A stretch of 64,000 bases of DNA from Cervus elaphus (GCF_910594005.1 NC_057828.1:12350235-12414234), one strand, 5' to 3'; counted from the stretch's first letter, positions 22,510 through 34,481 are shown. Made by a program: numbers and translations. Notes: generated by a model from the sequence alone, not told the origin.

Positions 22510-23123
22510 GTTGTTCCTTTGTCTTGTGATTTGTTGACTAACTTTAATGTTGTGCTTGGATTTCGTTTTCTTTGTTGAGTGTATATCTATTATAGGTTTT
22601 TGGTTACCATGAGGTTTTGATATATCAGTCTATATATAAAAAAAATATTGCTTTAAGTTGCTGGCCTTTTACTTTCAAATGCATTTCCAATATCCTGTAT
22701 TTGTCCCCTCTTCTCAAGATTGCTGGCTTTGATATCATATTTGTGTGTGGCTTATTTCCTACCTTTACTGTATCTCTGCCTTTATCAGTGAGCTTTTAGT
22801 TTCAGGTATACACCAAAGTGATTGTTATACATGAATATATACCTGTTTGTTTTAGGTTATTACAAGATGATGAATATTGGTCCCTATACTATACAGTAAG
22901 TCCTTGTTTGTTTTCTATGTTATATATAATTATGTGTATACTTTAATCCCAAACTCCTAATTTATCCCTCTGCCTATTTAGTAACTGTGTTTGTTTTCTA
23001 TGTCTTTGAATCTAGTGCTCTTTTGTAAATAAATTCACTTGTATATACAAATGAACTTATTTTATATATATATATATACACATATATAATTTTAGATTCC
23101 ACATATAAGTGATATCATATGCT

Positions 23124-23948
23124 ACAGAATCAAGATTTCTGGGGAAAATATCGATAATCTCAGATATGCAGATGACACCACCCTTATGGCAGCAAGTGAA
23201 GAGGAACTAAAAAGCCTCTTGATGAAAGTGAAAGAGGAAGTGAAAAAGTTGGCTTAAATTTTAACATTCAGAAAACTAAGATCATGGCATTAGGTCCCAT
23301 CACTTCATGGGAAATAGATGGGAAAACAATGGAAACAGTGGCAGGCTTTATTTTGGGGGGCTCCAAAATCACTGCAGATGGTGATTGCAGCCATGAAATT
23401 AAAAGACACTCACTCCTTGGAGAGAGAGTTAATGACCAAGCTAGACAGTATATTAAAAAGCAGAGACATTACTGTGTCAGCAAAGGTCCGCCTAGTCAAG
23501 GCTACGGTTTTTCCAGTAGTCAGATATGGATGTGAGAGTTCTTTAGAAAACTGAGCCCTGAAGAATTGATGCTTTTGAACTTTGGTGTTGGAGAAGACTC
23601 TTGAGAGTCCCTTGGACTGAAAGGATATCCAACCAGTCCATCCTAAAGGAGATCAGTCCTGGGTGTTCATTGGAAGGACTGATGCTAAAGCTGAAACTCC
23701 AATACTTTGGCCACCTGATGCGAAAAACTGATTCATTTGAAAAGACCCTGATGCTGGGAAAGATTGAGGGCAGGAGGAGAAGGGGATGACAGAGGATGAG
23801 ATGGTTGGATGGCATCATTGACTCAATGGACATGAGTTTTAGTAAGCTCTGGGAGTTGGTGATCGACAGGGAGGCTTGGCGTGCTGCAGTTCATGGGGTT
23901 GCAAAGAGTTGGACACGACTGGGTGACTGAATTGAACTGAACTGATGA
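23124..23948 (+). mobile_element. BovB 3' part, sense, inside antisense L1
   Basis: Opens in the reverse transcriptase just before 'cagatatgcagatgacacca' (the YADD region). It runs to the BovB end 'gactgaattgaactgaactg' at about 23943. It is about 825 bp and 5' truncated. L1 sequence resumes on the other side, so BovB inserted into an existing L1. Confidence 0.88.
23284..23554 (+). pseudogene. BovB reverse-transcriptase C-terminal fragment
   Basis: Overlapping frames read 'ITSWEIDGKTMETVAGFILG' and then 'LVKATVFPVVRYGCES' after a frameshift near 23400. This is the conserved segment after the palm domain of BovB. It is not functional. Confidence 0.8.
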
Positions 23949-24635
23949 TACTTGTCTAACCAGTTAGCATCATAATCTATAGGTCCATCCATGTTGCTGA
24001 AAATTGTCTTATTTTTCCTTCTTTTTTATAGCTGAGTAATACCCCACCATGTGTGTGTACTACATTTTTGTCTGTTCCTCTGTTGATGGACACTTAGGTT
24101 GCTTTCATGTCTTGGCTGTTGTAAATAGTGTCGCTATATATGGGGTTCATATATCTTTTTGAACTAAAGTTTTCTCTATATATGCTCAGAAGTGGGATCT
24201 CTAGATCATATAACAACTCTATTTTTAGTTTAAGGAGTCTCTAAATTCTTTTCCATAGTGGTTGTACCAGTTTACATTTCTACCAACAGTGTAGGAGAAA
24301 CCCTATCCTCTTTTTACTCTACCCTACCCTCCCTTTTCTTCTCACTGATCATTTGCAGATAGCCATTCTGACAAGGTGAGCTGATACCTCATTGTAGATT
24401 TAAGTTGCATTTCTCCAGTAATTTAGCGATGTTGAATAAGATGCCTCATTTAGATCTAAGTGGAGACATCCAGGAATCATATATGATGGAAGTATAGCTA
24501 CAGAAGTCAGACTGAATTCCCTCAAAGAGGTAAGGAAAAGTCAATAAAAAATAGTAAGAAATACCATTAAATTAAAAGGGAAAACTCAATACAAGATGGA
24601 GACTAATGAAGAAGATATTTTGAGATGGCCTAAGT

Positions 24636-25590
24636 GATCAACATGGAACAACAGACTGGTTCCAAATAGGAAAAAGAGTACGTCAAGGTTGTATATTGTC
24701 ACGCTGCTTGTTTAACTTATATGCAGAGTACATCATGAGAAATGCTGGGCTGAAGGAAGCACAAGCTGGAATCAAGATTGCCAGGAGAAATATCAATAAC
24801 ATCAGACATGCAGATGACACCACCCTTATGGCAGAAAGTGAAGAGGAACTAAAAAGCCTCTTGATGAAAGTGAAAAAGGAGAGTGAAAAAGTTGGCTTAA
24901 AGCTCAATTTCAGAAAACTAAGATTATGGCATCTGGTCCCATCAGTTCATGGAAAATAGATGGGGAAACAGAGGAAACAGTGTCAGACTTCATTTTTTGG
25001 GGCTCCAAAATCACTGCAGATGGTGATTGCAGCCATGGAATTAAAAGATGCTTATTCCTTGGAAGGAAAGTTATGACTAACCTAGATAGCATAGTAAAAA
25101 GCAGAGGCATCACTTTGCCAACAAAGGTCCGTCTAGTTAAGGCTATGGTTTTTCCAGTAGTCATGTATGGATGTGAGAGTTGGACTGTGAAGAAAGCTGA
25201 GCACTGAAAAAGTGATGCTTTTGAACTGTGGTGTTGGAGAAGACTCTTGAGAGTCCCTTGGCCTGCAAGGAGATCCAACCAGTCCATCCTATAGGAGGTC
25301 AGTCCTGGGTGTTCATTGGAAGGACTGATGCTGAAGCTGAAACTCCAGTACTTTGGCCACCTGATGTGAAGAGTTGACTCATTGGAAAAGACCCTGATGC
25401 TGGGAGGGACTGGGGGCAGGAGGAGAAAGGGACGACAGAGAATGAGATGGCTGGATGGCATCACCAACTCGATGGATATGAGTTTGAGTGAACTCCTGGA
25501 GTTTGTGATGGACAGGGAGGCCTGGCATGCTGCAATTCATGGGGTCGCAGAGAGTCGGACATGACTGTGCAACTGAACTGAACTGAACTA
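24636..25590 (+). mobile_element. BovB LINE, 5' truncated, sense
   Basis: Begins in the reverse transcriptase ('tggaacaacagactggttcc' at 24643) and ends with the BovB tail 'aactgaactgaactgaacta'. About 955 bp. It is not separated by L1 sequence from the preceding BovB, but about 190 bp of unassigned DNA lies between. Confidence 0.9.
24696..25207 (+). pseudogene. BovB reverse-transcriptase palm and C-terminal pieces
   Basis: 24696-24959 shows 'FNLYAEYIMRNAGL' and 'NNIRHADDTTLMAESEEEL', in which the palm Tyr of YADD is His. 24926-25207 continues in another frame with 'SKITADGDCSHGIKRCLFLG' and 'VKAMVFPVVMYGCESWTVKK'. The frame change near 24930 and the His substitution both argue against activity. 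Confidence 0.85.
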
Positions 25591-26278
25591 AGTAATCAAC
25601 TGTGATAAATGATTCTGATAAGTCCAGTAAGATACATCCTGATGAATGATCATTGAATTTAGTAATATTATGATCACAGATAATCTTTAAAAGGTTATCT
25701 TGGTGAACATGAGGGAGGCAAATTTAAGGTATATTTCAGAGGGAAGAATATATTGGGGACAGTAATTTAGCAGCTGACTAATTGTAAATAGGGAGAGTAG
25801 TTCTCCATTATAAGGATGGGAGAGGGTAGATAATGTAGGTAAATAAGAGAGAAAGGATTCCAGTGAAAGGAGAGAGAAGAAGTTACAGATGGTTGAGTCA
25901 ATAGATTGGTGGAATACCAATGCCCTCAAGTAATTTTTGAGATAAGAGGAAGAGATACTAGAAATTAATATTATAGAGAGGGTACAGTTTTAGATAATAA
26001 CAAAACTTCATCTATGTCCAGAAAGTGTTGGCTAAGTCAGACAGAAGACATAATTATTGGATAAGAGTACATAAAAAAATGAGAAGTCCATATGTTGATA
26101 AACTCATCAAGTTATTAAAACCATCAAAAATTATGAAAAAAACGTTTTTAGATCTGGAGTATAGAATGTTCAAGTAATATGTTGTTGACTATATGTTTTA
26201 CATATAATTATATTGGAGGATTGTGATATAATTAATATTATGAATTATAGATTTCTTTAGAGGTGAAGCATGAGAATT
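25591..26278. other. unassigned AT-rich sequence
   Basis: No gene or known repeat is recognised. Confidence 0.4.
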
Positions 26279-26294
26279 TACCTCTTTAAATATG

Positions 26295-26586
26295 TTTTTA
26301 TTTATTAACTTTCGGCTGCACTGGGTCTTCATTGCTGTTTGTGGGCTTTCTCTAGTTGTGTGTGCGGGCTTTTCATTGCAGTGAATTCTCTTGATGAGTA
26401 TGAGCTCTAGGATGCTCAGGATTCAGTAGTTTTGACATGCCAACTCTCAGGCACATGGGCTCCATAGTTGTGGTACACAGGCTTAGATGCCCCGTGGCAT
26501 GTGGAATCTCCATGGACCAGGGATAGAACCCATGTCCTCTGCATTAGCAGTTAGATTCTTTACCACTGAACCACAAAGGAAGTCCT
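26295..26586 (-). repeat. CHR-type tRNA SINE, antisense, with target duplication
   Basis: Near full length. The reversed body begins 'cggctgcactgggtcttcat' and ends 'actgaaccacaaaggaagtc'. Approximate flanking repeats tacctctttaaatatg (26279-26294) and taccttttt-aatatg (26587-26601) look like a diverged target duplication, in keeping with an old family. Confidence 0.85.
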
Positions 26587-26601
26587 TACCTTTTTAATAT
26601 G

Positions 26602-28275
26602 TACCTCAAATGATTATATGTAAACTAATAGCATTCTAGTGTACATACTTGTATAACAATTGCTGAATTCCTTTAAATCAATCAACAAAATTTGGGGATT
26701 GATGTGGCTTAAAGCCAAATCTATTTAATATCATATGTACAGGTACAGCTAAACACACATGGAAGAACAGTGAAGTTCTTTGCTTTTGTTGTTGCATAGA
26801 ATTTTTCATTTGTTACAGCTTCTTCAGAAAATTAAAACCCATCAAAATGCTTAGTGAAAATGGAAACAAGGAAGAAGGATTCTGTGCCAAATTTTCTGCC
26901 TAAAATGATCCTAGGGTTTGCATTTCCTAAAGTCCTTCCTTTTAACTTTCACATTTTGATTTTACAGAATAGTTATCCACTTAATTTTTTTTATTAGTTT
27001 AAACTTAAAGGCTTAAGTCTTAAATACATTATTTTGACCATTAACTTGGAAACATGAGAATTATTATGTAATGGCAGGAAAGGTAACCCAAAACTCTAAT
27101 ACATGTAAAGCCCTTTTAAGAATGTAAATGAAACATTCTTATTATTACAGAACCCCCATTTTCATAATGCTGAATTTATTATATTTATCCTTAATGAGAA
27201 ATAATATAAATCATATTAGCTACCAAACAATGAAAAATGTGCAAAGCACTGATCAGCCATGCATTGGCATGTGTTACCTTATTTAATCTGAGTGATTGTG
27301 AGATAATTGGGCCAGGCTATCTGAATTGGAATCCCCTTTATTACTTACTATATCACATTATGCAGTTTCCTGTCTTTGCTTTAGTTTTGTCACCTATACA
27401 ATGGAAATGCTCATTGTTTTCCATCTCACTGACTTATTGTGAAGAAAGTTAAACACTTAGATTGCTAGTAATTTAACAATACATTAAACTGTTATTTTAT
27501 TGGTATTAATTTTCACAACAAATTAGCCAGTTAGGTATATTTTCTCCTTTGAAAGTGTGCAGCAGAGGAAATAAATTTACTTGGTATTAAGCAAATTTAC
27601 ACACTCCCACATAACTAAGAGAGAGAGTCAAGATTCAGCTTTGAATTCTGCCTGACTCTGTGTCTGTTCTTTTTGCTGCAATACCTCATGCATATTGTCC
27701 TATATTTGTAATATAATTTCATCAGGTTGAAGCTCAGGTCTGAAAAACAAAATTGTCATATTCTGTTTAGGTGATGATAAGTACATGAAGAAAATTCTAG
27801 AAAATTTTAAAAAAAATTAGGAAGTACAAATATAGATATCTCAATGTGTGTTATTTGAGAACAGATGGTACATATACATTAATAAGTTTTATACATTGCA
27901 TAGTGTTATTGAAGTTACTGAGGAAATGTGCAGGTTAATATTTGATTTATAAGATGTAAGGGGGAGAAGAGGTCTTAATAAGTAAATGAGTGAAAAAATG
28001 AACTCTTGAACACTCAATACTTTTTAAACAGGTTTTGAGGACATATCATTTAGGAGGAATTTATGAAGTTACATTTCACAGTGGAGCTTACATTTAGATC
28101 CCCAAAATAACATTTTGGCATAACGCTTGGAAATATCAATGTTTATCTAAATTCAAGAAGTGTTCTTATGTTTTTAAAATAAGTAATTTAAAAATGAATT
28201 TAAAAACAGACATATGTGAATAAATTAAATAAACATGAAAATAGTCCTCTGGGAAAATATTTATTAACTCTATGT
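26602..28275. other. unassigned AT-rich sequence
   Basis: 1.7 kb with no recognised gene or repeat; frames are short and interrupted on both strands. Confidence 0.4.
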
Positions 28276-28284
28276 AACAGAAGT

Positions 28285-28578
28285 TATCAGTCCTGGATGT
28301 TCACTGGAAGGTCTGATGCTGAAATTGAAACTCCAGTACTTTGGCCACCTGATGTGAAGAGCTGACCCATTTGAAAAGACCCTGATGCTGGGAAAGATTG
28401 AGGGCAGGAGGAGAAGGGGATGGCAGAGGATGAGATGGTTGGATGGCATCACTGACTCAATGGACATGAGTTTGAGTAGACTCCAGGAGTTGGTGTTGGA
28501 CAGGGAGGCCTGGCATGCTGCGATTCATGGGGTCACAAAGGGTCGGACACGACTGAGTGGCTGAACTGAAATGAACTG
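28285..28578 (+). mobile_element. BovB 3' end, heavily 5' truncated, with target duplication
   Basis: About 294 bp from 'cagtcctggatgttcactgg' to the tail 'ctgaactgaaatgaactg'. An exact 9-bp repeat aacagaagt (28276-28284 and 28579-28587) flanks it. This is a separate, complete integration event of a truncated copy. Confidence 0.92.
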
Positions 28579-28587
28579 AACAGAAGT

Positions 28588-28954
28588 AATATATTGCCAA
28601 ATTCAACCTGCAATTGAATGGTAAGAAAACCAGCAAGAAGAATATGTTAGAATCAGAAATAGAAGACAATAATTTAAATATAGCATGTAGGATAATTGTT
28701 CTACTTTATTAACAACAAAATAACAACCCCCAACAAATTAAAATGCCTAATCTAAATTTTATACAGTAATATACAATACAAGGAATAAGAGCAACATCAT
28801 GAAAAATCATGAATATTTCTAATTTATTACTTAAAGATCTAAGTGAAATTTGGGGAGTGCATTACCATTACCTTCTCTCACGGACTTTTAAGAAAGACAG
28901 CACTTTTTCTCCCAGTTTTGGTTTTGAACAAGTTATAATTATTTCAATTACAAT
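28588..28954. other. unassigned AT-rich sequence
   Basis: No gene or known repeat is recognised. Confidence 0.4.
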
Positions 28955-29080
28955 GCTGCTGTTAAATCACTTCAGTTGTGTCCGATTCTGTGCGACCACA
29001 TAGACGGCAGCCCACTAGACTCCTCCATCCACAGGACTCTCCAGGCAAGAACACTGGAGAGGGTTGCCATTTCCTGCTCC
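28955..29080 (-). repeat. Bov-A2 SINE, half copy, antisense
   Basis: Reversed Bov-A unit: 'tcacttcagttgtgtccgat', 'ccacatagacggcagcccac', 'caggcaagaacactggagag'. Only one of the two Bov-A units of Bov-A2 is present. Confidence 0.88.
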
Positions 29081-29182
29081 TCAATTACAGTAAAACTAGG
29101 TATTTTGATATTAAGTTATTTATGTAGTACACTAGCAGCATATAATCATGATAAGCATGTTATTTAATACTGTCATTATGGT

Positions 29183-29394
29183 GGTAGTGGTTTAGTCACT
29201 CAGTCATGTCTGACTGTTGTGACCCAACGCATTGCAGCCTTCCAGGCTCTTCTGTCCATGCCATTTCCCTGGCAAGAATACTGGAGTGGGTTACCATTTC
29301 CTTCTCCAGGGGATCTTCCCAACTCAGGTATCAAACCCATGTCTTCTGTATTACAGGCAGATTCTTTACCAACTAAGCCACCAGGGGAGCCCCT
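29183..29394 (-). repeat. Bov-tA SINE, antisense
   Basis: Complete reversed copy, from 'tttagtcactcagtcatgtc' (the 3' tail) to 'ctaagccaccaggggagccc' (the tRNA-like head). Confidence 0.93.
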
Positions 29395-30445
29395 AGTCTC
29401 ATTTTACTCACTATTAATACTCAGTATTCTTATTTGTAATTTAATGCTAAAAAAAAGACAACAACGTCATATTGGAAAGCCAGCCTTTGAAATTAAGTTA
29501 CCATGAAAGTGTCATTCCTGATTTCTCCTGGTTCTACCTCTAACAAGAGAATGTGATACATAAAGAGCCTAAATTTTAGATTTCTGTTCCTGACAAGATG
29601 GGGGATTAGGTAGTGTTGAAGTTCTCTCTATTAAATTACAGCTCAATTTTTCATAAAATAAAATGTCTCATTACTCGGAATTTACAAAGCACATTGACAG
29701 AGTTTGTCCCATTTTAGGGGACAAACAGTATTAAAAGCAATTTTCATGATTTGCATCTCCATATCCACAAGTAATTCTCAATACACTTAGGTGAGATTCT
29801 AATACTCAGTGATAATGTGCCACTCTCAAGAATTAATACTGACTCTGTTGTGCAAATCCTTTTATATATGATTCAGGAAAGTGTAATTAGCACATTGATT
29901 TATTATGCAGATAACCACCTAAATGTTAAAACCTTTTAAATTCAACTCGTTCCATCTGACTTTTAAATCGGAAGAGACATATGGCTCTAAATGTATGTTA
30001 AACACCATAAAATCAACACTCTAAAGAATGAGAAGATTTTATTTCAGAATCATTTAAACAGTTTTGAAAACATCTCACTGTCTATTGTGAACAAAAAATG
30101 ATGTTAAGATTCAAATTATTGTGATCAACTAGAATTTTATTAAAACTTGAAACTAGTTTATAAATTAGACATAACTATTCACACTCAAGCATGTTGAGAA
30201 TTAAGGCTTGAAAATATCTACTAGGAAGTGTCACCACTGCTGTTACCTCCCGGTCCAATCTGTATACCGCGGGTGCAGACTCCATGCTGTGTTAGCTTAG
30301 CACCCCGCCCACCCCAGTTCAAAGGCACCTCTGAGGATGCCTGGTGTTAAGTTAAGCTTGGGACATATCTGACTTACAATGAGGTATCTGAGTGTTTACC
30401 AGTGTTTTTCTAAATCATAGGTTTAAAGAAACTATTATGACCGCA
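29395..30445. other. unassigned sequence with a small GC-rich patch
   Basis: No gene is recognised. A GC-richer patch at about 30240-30350, with CCGCGGG and CCCCGCCCACCCC, stands out in AT-rich surroundings. It is too small for a CpG island. Confidence 0.4.
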
Positions 30446-30455
30446 GTTTAAACAA

Positions 30456-32551
30456 TTTGCTGTTCAGTCGCTCAATTACATCCGACATTTTGCAACCCCA
30501 GGGACTGCAGCACACCAGGATTCCCTGTCCTTCACCATCTCCCGCAATTTGCTCAAACTCATGCCCATTGAGTCAGTGATGCCATCTGTCTTATTCTCTG
30601 CCATCCCCTTCTCCTACTGCCTTCAGTCTTTCCTAGTACCAGGGTCTTTTCTAATGAGTCAGTTCTGCACATCGGTTGGCCAAAGTTTTGGAGCTTCAGT
30701 TTCAGTATCAGTCATTCTAATGAATATTTAGAATGACTGATTGGTTTCACTTAGGAAAGACAGGTTTGGTCTCCTTACAGTCCAAGGGACTCTCAAAAGT
30801 CTTCTCCAACATCACAGTTCAAAAGCATCCTTCGGTGTTCAGTCTTCCTTATGGTCCAACTCTCACATCCATACATGACTACTGGAAAAACCATAGCTTT
30901 GACTATATGAACATTTGTTGGCAAAGTTATGTTTCTACTTTTTAATATGCTGCCTAGGGTTGTCACCGCTTTTCTTCCAAAGAGCAAGCATCTTTTAATT
31001 TCATGGCTGCAATCACCATCTGCAGTGATTTTGGAGCCCAAGAAAATAAACTTTGTCACTGTTTCCATTGCTTCCCCATCTATTTGCCATGAAATGATGG
31101 GACTGGATGCCATGATCTTTGTTTTTTGAATGTTGAGCTTTAAGCTAGTTTTCACTTTCCTCTTTCACTTTCATCAAGAGGCTCTTTAGTCACTCTTTGT
31201 TTTCTGCCATAATGGTGGTGTCATCTGCATATCTGAGGTTGTTGATATTTCTTCTGGGAATCTTGGTTCCAGCTTGTACTTCATCCAGCCCAGCATTTCT
31301 CGGAATGTACTTTGCATATAAGTTAAATAAGCAGAGTGACAATATACAGCTTTGATGCACTGCTCTCCCAGTTTGGAACCAGTCCATTGCTCCATTTCTG
31401 GTTCTAACTGTTACTTCTTGACCTGCATACAGATTTCTCAGGAGGCAGGTAGGGTTGTCTGGCATTCCCATCTCTTTAAGAATTTCCACAGTTTCTTGTG
31501 ATCCACACAGTCAAAAGTTTTAGTGTAGTCAAGCAAAAGTAGATGTTTTTTCCTGGAATTCTCTTGCTTTTTCTATGATCCAGCAGATATTGGCAATTTG
31601 ATATCTGGTTTCTTTGCCCTTTCTAAATCCAACTTGAACATCTGGAAGTTCCTGGTTCACATACTGTTGAAGCCTAGCTTGGAGAATTTTGAACATTACT
31701 TTGCTAGTGTGTGACATGAGTACAATTTTGCAGTAGTTTGAGAATTCATTGACATTGCCTTTCTTTTGGATTGCAATGAAAACTGATCTTTTCCAGTCAT
31801 GTGACCACTGCTGAGTTCTCCAAATTTGCTGGTATATTGAGTGCAGCACTTGCACAGCATCATCTTTTAAGATTTGAAATAGCTCAGCTGGAATTCCATC
31901 ATCACCACTAGTTTTTTGCTAATGATGCTTCCTAAGGCCCACATGACTTTGCACTCCAAGATCTCTGCCTCTAGGTGTGATCACACCATCGTGGTTATCT
32001 GGGTCATTCAGATCTTTTTGTATAGTTCTTCTGTGTATTCTTCCCATCTCTTTTTAACACCTTCTGCTTCTGTTAGGTCTATACTGCTTCTGTCCTTTAT
32101 TGTTCCACCTTAGCATGAAATGTTCCCTTCGTATCTCTAATTTTCTTGAAGTGATAGCTAGTCTTCCCCATTCTATTGTTTTCTTCTTTTTCTTTGCAAT
32201 GTTCACTTAGGAAGGCTTTCTTATCTCTCCTTTCTCTTCTCTGGAACTCTGCATTCAGATGTGTATATCTTTGCTTTTCTTCTTTGCCTTTCACTTCCCG
32301 TCTTTTCTCAGCTATTTGTAAGGCCTCCTCTGACAATCATTTTGCCATTTTGCATTTCTTTTTCTTGGGGATGATTTTGATCACTCCCTCACTCACTCAC
32401 TCCCTCCAGTGTGGTATGAACCTCTTTCCATAGTTTTTCAGGCATTCTATGAAATCCAATCCCTTGAATCTATTTATCACTTCCACTGTATCATTGGTTT
32501 ACATCATACCTGAATGGCCTAGTAGCTTTCCCTACTTTAAGTCTGAATTTG
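30456..32551 (-). mobile_element. BovB LINE, 2.1 kb, antisense, with target duplication
   Basis: Reversed BovB from its 3' end ('gctgttcagtcgctcaatta' at 30461) through the reverse transcriptase to the middle of the element. An exact 10-bp repeat gtttaaacaa (30446-30455 and 32552-32561) defines both ends. It lacks the endonuclease and 5' UTR. No later element interrupts it. Confidence 0.93.
30793..31855 (-). pseudogene. BovB reverse transcriptase, best-preserved copy, frameshifted
   Basis: Three successive frames cover most of the reverse transcriptase. 31529-31855 (fingers) contains 'WKRSVFIAIQKKGNVNEF'. 31190-31489 (palm) contains 'NNLRYADDTTIMAE' with YADD intact. 30793-31155 (thumb and C-terminal region) contains 'CLLFGRKAVTTLGSILKSRN' and 'VFPVVMYGCESWTIRKTEH'. 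The frames are separated by frameshifts and short gaps. In the live element it reverse-transcribes BovB and tail-sharing SINE RNA. This copy is inactive. Confidence 0.85.
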
Positions 32552-32561
32552 GTTTAAACAA

Positions 32562-32844
32562 GAAGACTGCTTTTATTTAGGGAAATTTTTGCAGTAGCTA
32601 AGGGGACTTTGTTTTGATTTTGATTGGGCTCAACTTGGAATTCCTTCTTCAACAGGGAAAATTAAGAATGTATATCTGTGGAGCAGGATAGTGAATGTAG
32701 GAGGGGGGATTCCTGAATTGTCAACAGATGGAAAATGACTGAGAGGAAACTTCAGAGTTAAGGAGGAAACCTGTCTAAAAGTGATCTTACTGGGAATAAT
32801 CCAGAGTGATCAAACATCACCTGTGTAGGCCAAAAAAAATTGCA
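32562..32844. other. unassigned sequence
   Basis: No gene or known repeat is recognised. Confidence 0.4.
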
Positions 32845-33345
32845 CAATCTAAAAATTGAGTTATGATTTTATTTGAGAGACAAAACTGAGGACTTAACCC
32901 TGGAAGATAGCCTCTCAGAGAGCTCTGTGAGACTGCTTTAAATAAGTAAGTGGGGGTAGGATACATTGGGATTTTTGCAACAAAACTAGGTAATCAGAAC
33001 ATCAAAAGTTACTGTTGAAACCAGACATCTCAAGTTAATGAATTTAGCACTTTGTTATGTATGGGAAGATACAAGCATCTAGGCTCAGTGAAATCATTTC
33101 TCTGATATGCACTTCACCTATCAAGGGCCAGTATCCCTTTTGTTCTCCTCCTGAGTAGGTAGGGGTGGTTGTTGTATTTCAGGGTTTGGCAGTGGGCAGC
33201 CCATTTCTCTTCATCCAAGATTCCCTCAGGGCAGCTGTAGTGGCTGATGGCTTGATGGGTGCATCGTTCTTTGTTTGCTGATATGGCAGGCAACAGTTTT
33301 TCCTCCCCACCTAGAGGATGGTTGGGGATGAACAGATGTCAAGGG
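32845..33345. repeat. probable ancient interspersed repeat (LTR-like), family not assigned
   Basis: Phrases such as 'ttatttgagagacaaaactg', 'agcctctcagagagctctg' and 'tgtatgggaagatacaagc' are ones I recall as a widely dispersed old mammalian repeat, probably an LTR. I cannot name the family or fix the ends, and no open frame supports an internal retroviral gene. Confidence 0.4.
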
Positions 33346-33438
33346 TAGTTAGACATTGATGGTGGGGTATTCTGGCAAATCTGACTCAGTTGGAATCTTG
33401 ATAAAACTGGCTCCTAAAGACAAGTCCAAGGATGAGTC

Positions 33439-33813
33439 CTATTCAAAAGAGAATCCTGATGGGCATCTAGGTTGTTTCCATGTCCTGGAAATTATAAACA
33501 GTTCTGTGATGAATATTGGGGTGCTTGTGTCTCTTTCAGATCTGGTTTCCTCAGTGTGTATGCCCAGGAGTGGGATTGCTGGGTCATATGGCAGTTCTAT
33601 TTCCAGTTTTTTAAGAAATCTCCACACTGTTTTCCATAGTGGCTGTACTAGTTTGCATTCCCACCAACAGTGTAAGAGGGTTCCCTTTTCTCCACACCCT
33701 CTCCAGCATTTATTGCTTGTAGACTTTTGGATAGCAGCCATCCTGACTGGCGTGTAATGGTACTTCATTGTAGTTTTGATTGCATTTCTCTGATAATGAG
33801 TGATGTTGAACAT
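33439..33813 (-). pseudogene. L1 ORF2 C-terminal fragment in the inverted segment
   Basis: A frame on the minus strand showing the Cys-rich block 'CWRGCGEKGTLLHCWWEC' with its cysteines present, then 'PLLGIHTEETRSERDTSTPI'. It is well preserved for about 110 codons, which supports a relatively young insertion. The last codons read into flanking DNA. Confidence 0.85.
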
Positions 33814-34469
33814 CTTTTCATGTGTTTGTTAGCCATCTGTATGCCTTCTTTGGAGAAATGTCTGTTTAGTTCTTTGGCCCATTTTTTGATTGGGTCATTT
33901 ATTTTTCTGGAGTTGAGCTGCAGGATAAGGAAGCTGTGGTACATATACACAATGGAATATTACTCAGCCATTAAGAAGAATTCATTTGAATCAGTTCTAA
34001 TGAGATGGATGAAACTGGAGCCCATTATACAGAGTGAAGTAAGCCAGAAAGATAAAGACCAATACAGCATACTAATGCATATATATGGAATTTTAAAAGA
34101 TGTTAATGATAACCCTATATGCAAAACAGAAAAAGAGACACAGATATACAGAACAGACTTTTGGACTCTGTGGGAGAAGGCGAGGGTGGGATGTTCTGAG
34201 AGAATAGCATTGAAACAAGTATACTATCAAGGGTGAAACAGATCACCAGCCCAGGTTGGGTGCATGAGACAAGTGCTCAGGGCTGGTGCACTGGGAAGAC
34301 CCAGAGGGATGGGATGGGGAGGGAGGTGGGAGGGGGAATTGGGATGGGGAACACGTGTAAATCCATGGCTGATTCATGTCAATGTATGGCAAAAACCACT
34401 AAAATATTGTAAATTAATTAGCCTCCAAATAATAAAAATAAATGAAAAAAAAAAAAAAAAAAGAGAGAG
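33460..34469 (+). mobile_element. L1 insertion with 5' inversion (twin-priming form)
   Basis: 33460-33924 is antisense L1 (ORF2 C-terminal region). 33925-34469 is sense L1 (end of ORF2, 3' UTR, poly-A of about 18). The sense half resumes almost where the inverted half stops: the inverted piece ends at the reverse of 'cctagatgcccatc' and the sense piece opens with 'ataaggaagctgtggtac'. Only a short L1 stretch is lost between them. A 12-bp repeat agagaatcctga (33448-33459 and 34470-34481) flanks the whole. Confidence 0.93.
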
Positions 34470-34481
34470 AGAGAATCCTGA

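Larger units (their letters stand above)
22797..24440 (-). mobile_element. old L1, antisense, with nested BovB
   Basis: Starts with the reversed L1 3' UTR ('tttcaggtatacaccaaagt' at 22801) and continues to 23122. A BovB interrupts it, and it resumes at about 23955 ('gttagcatcataatctatag') and runs to about 24440. The ORF2 C-terminal region is recognisable ('gtttacatttctaccaacag' near 24270). Confidence 0.8.

Noticed and set aside
24910..25467. 185-codon minus-strand frame
   Set aside because: It is antisense to a BovB whose coding strand is plus; no independent domain.
29575..29660. L1 5' end ('gacaagatgggggattagg')
   Set aside because: One short phrase resembles an L1 5' UTR start, but no L1 sequence follows.
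30240..30350. CpG island or promoter
   Set aside because: Only about 100 bp with a few CpG sites and no adjoining exon or open frame.
33727..34236. 169-codon plus-strand frame
   Set aside because: It reads antisense L1, crosses the 5'-inversion join and continues into sense L1, so it is a chimera of one rearranged insertion.
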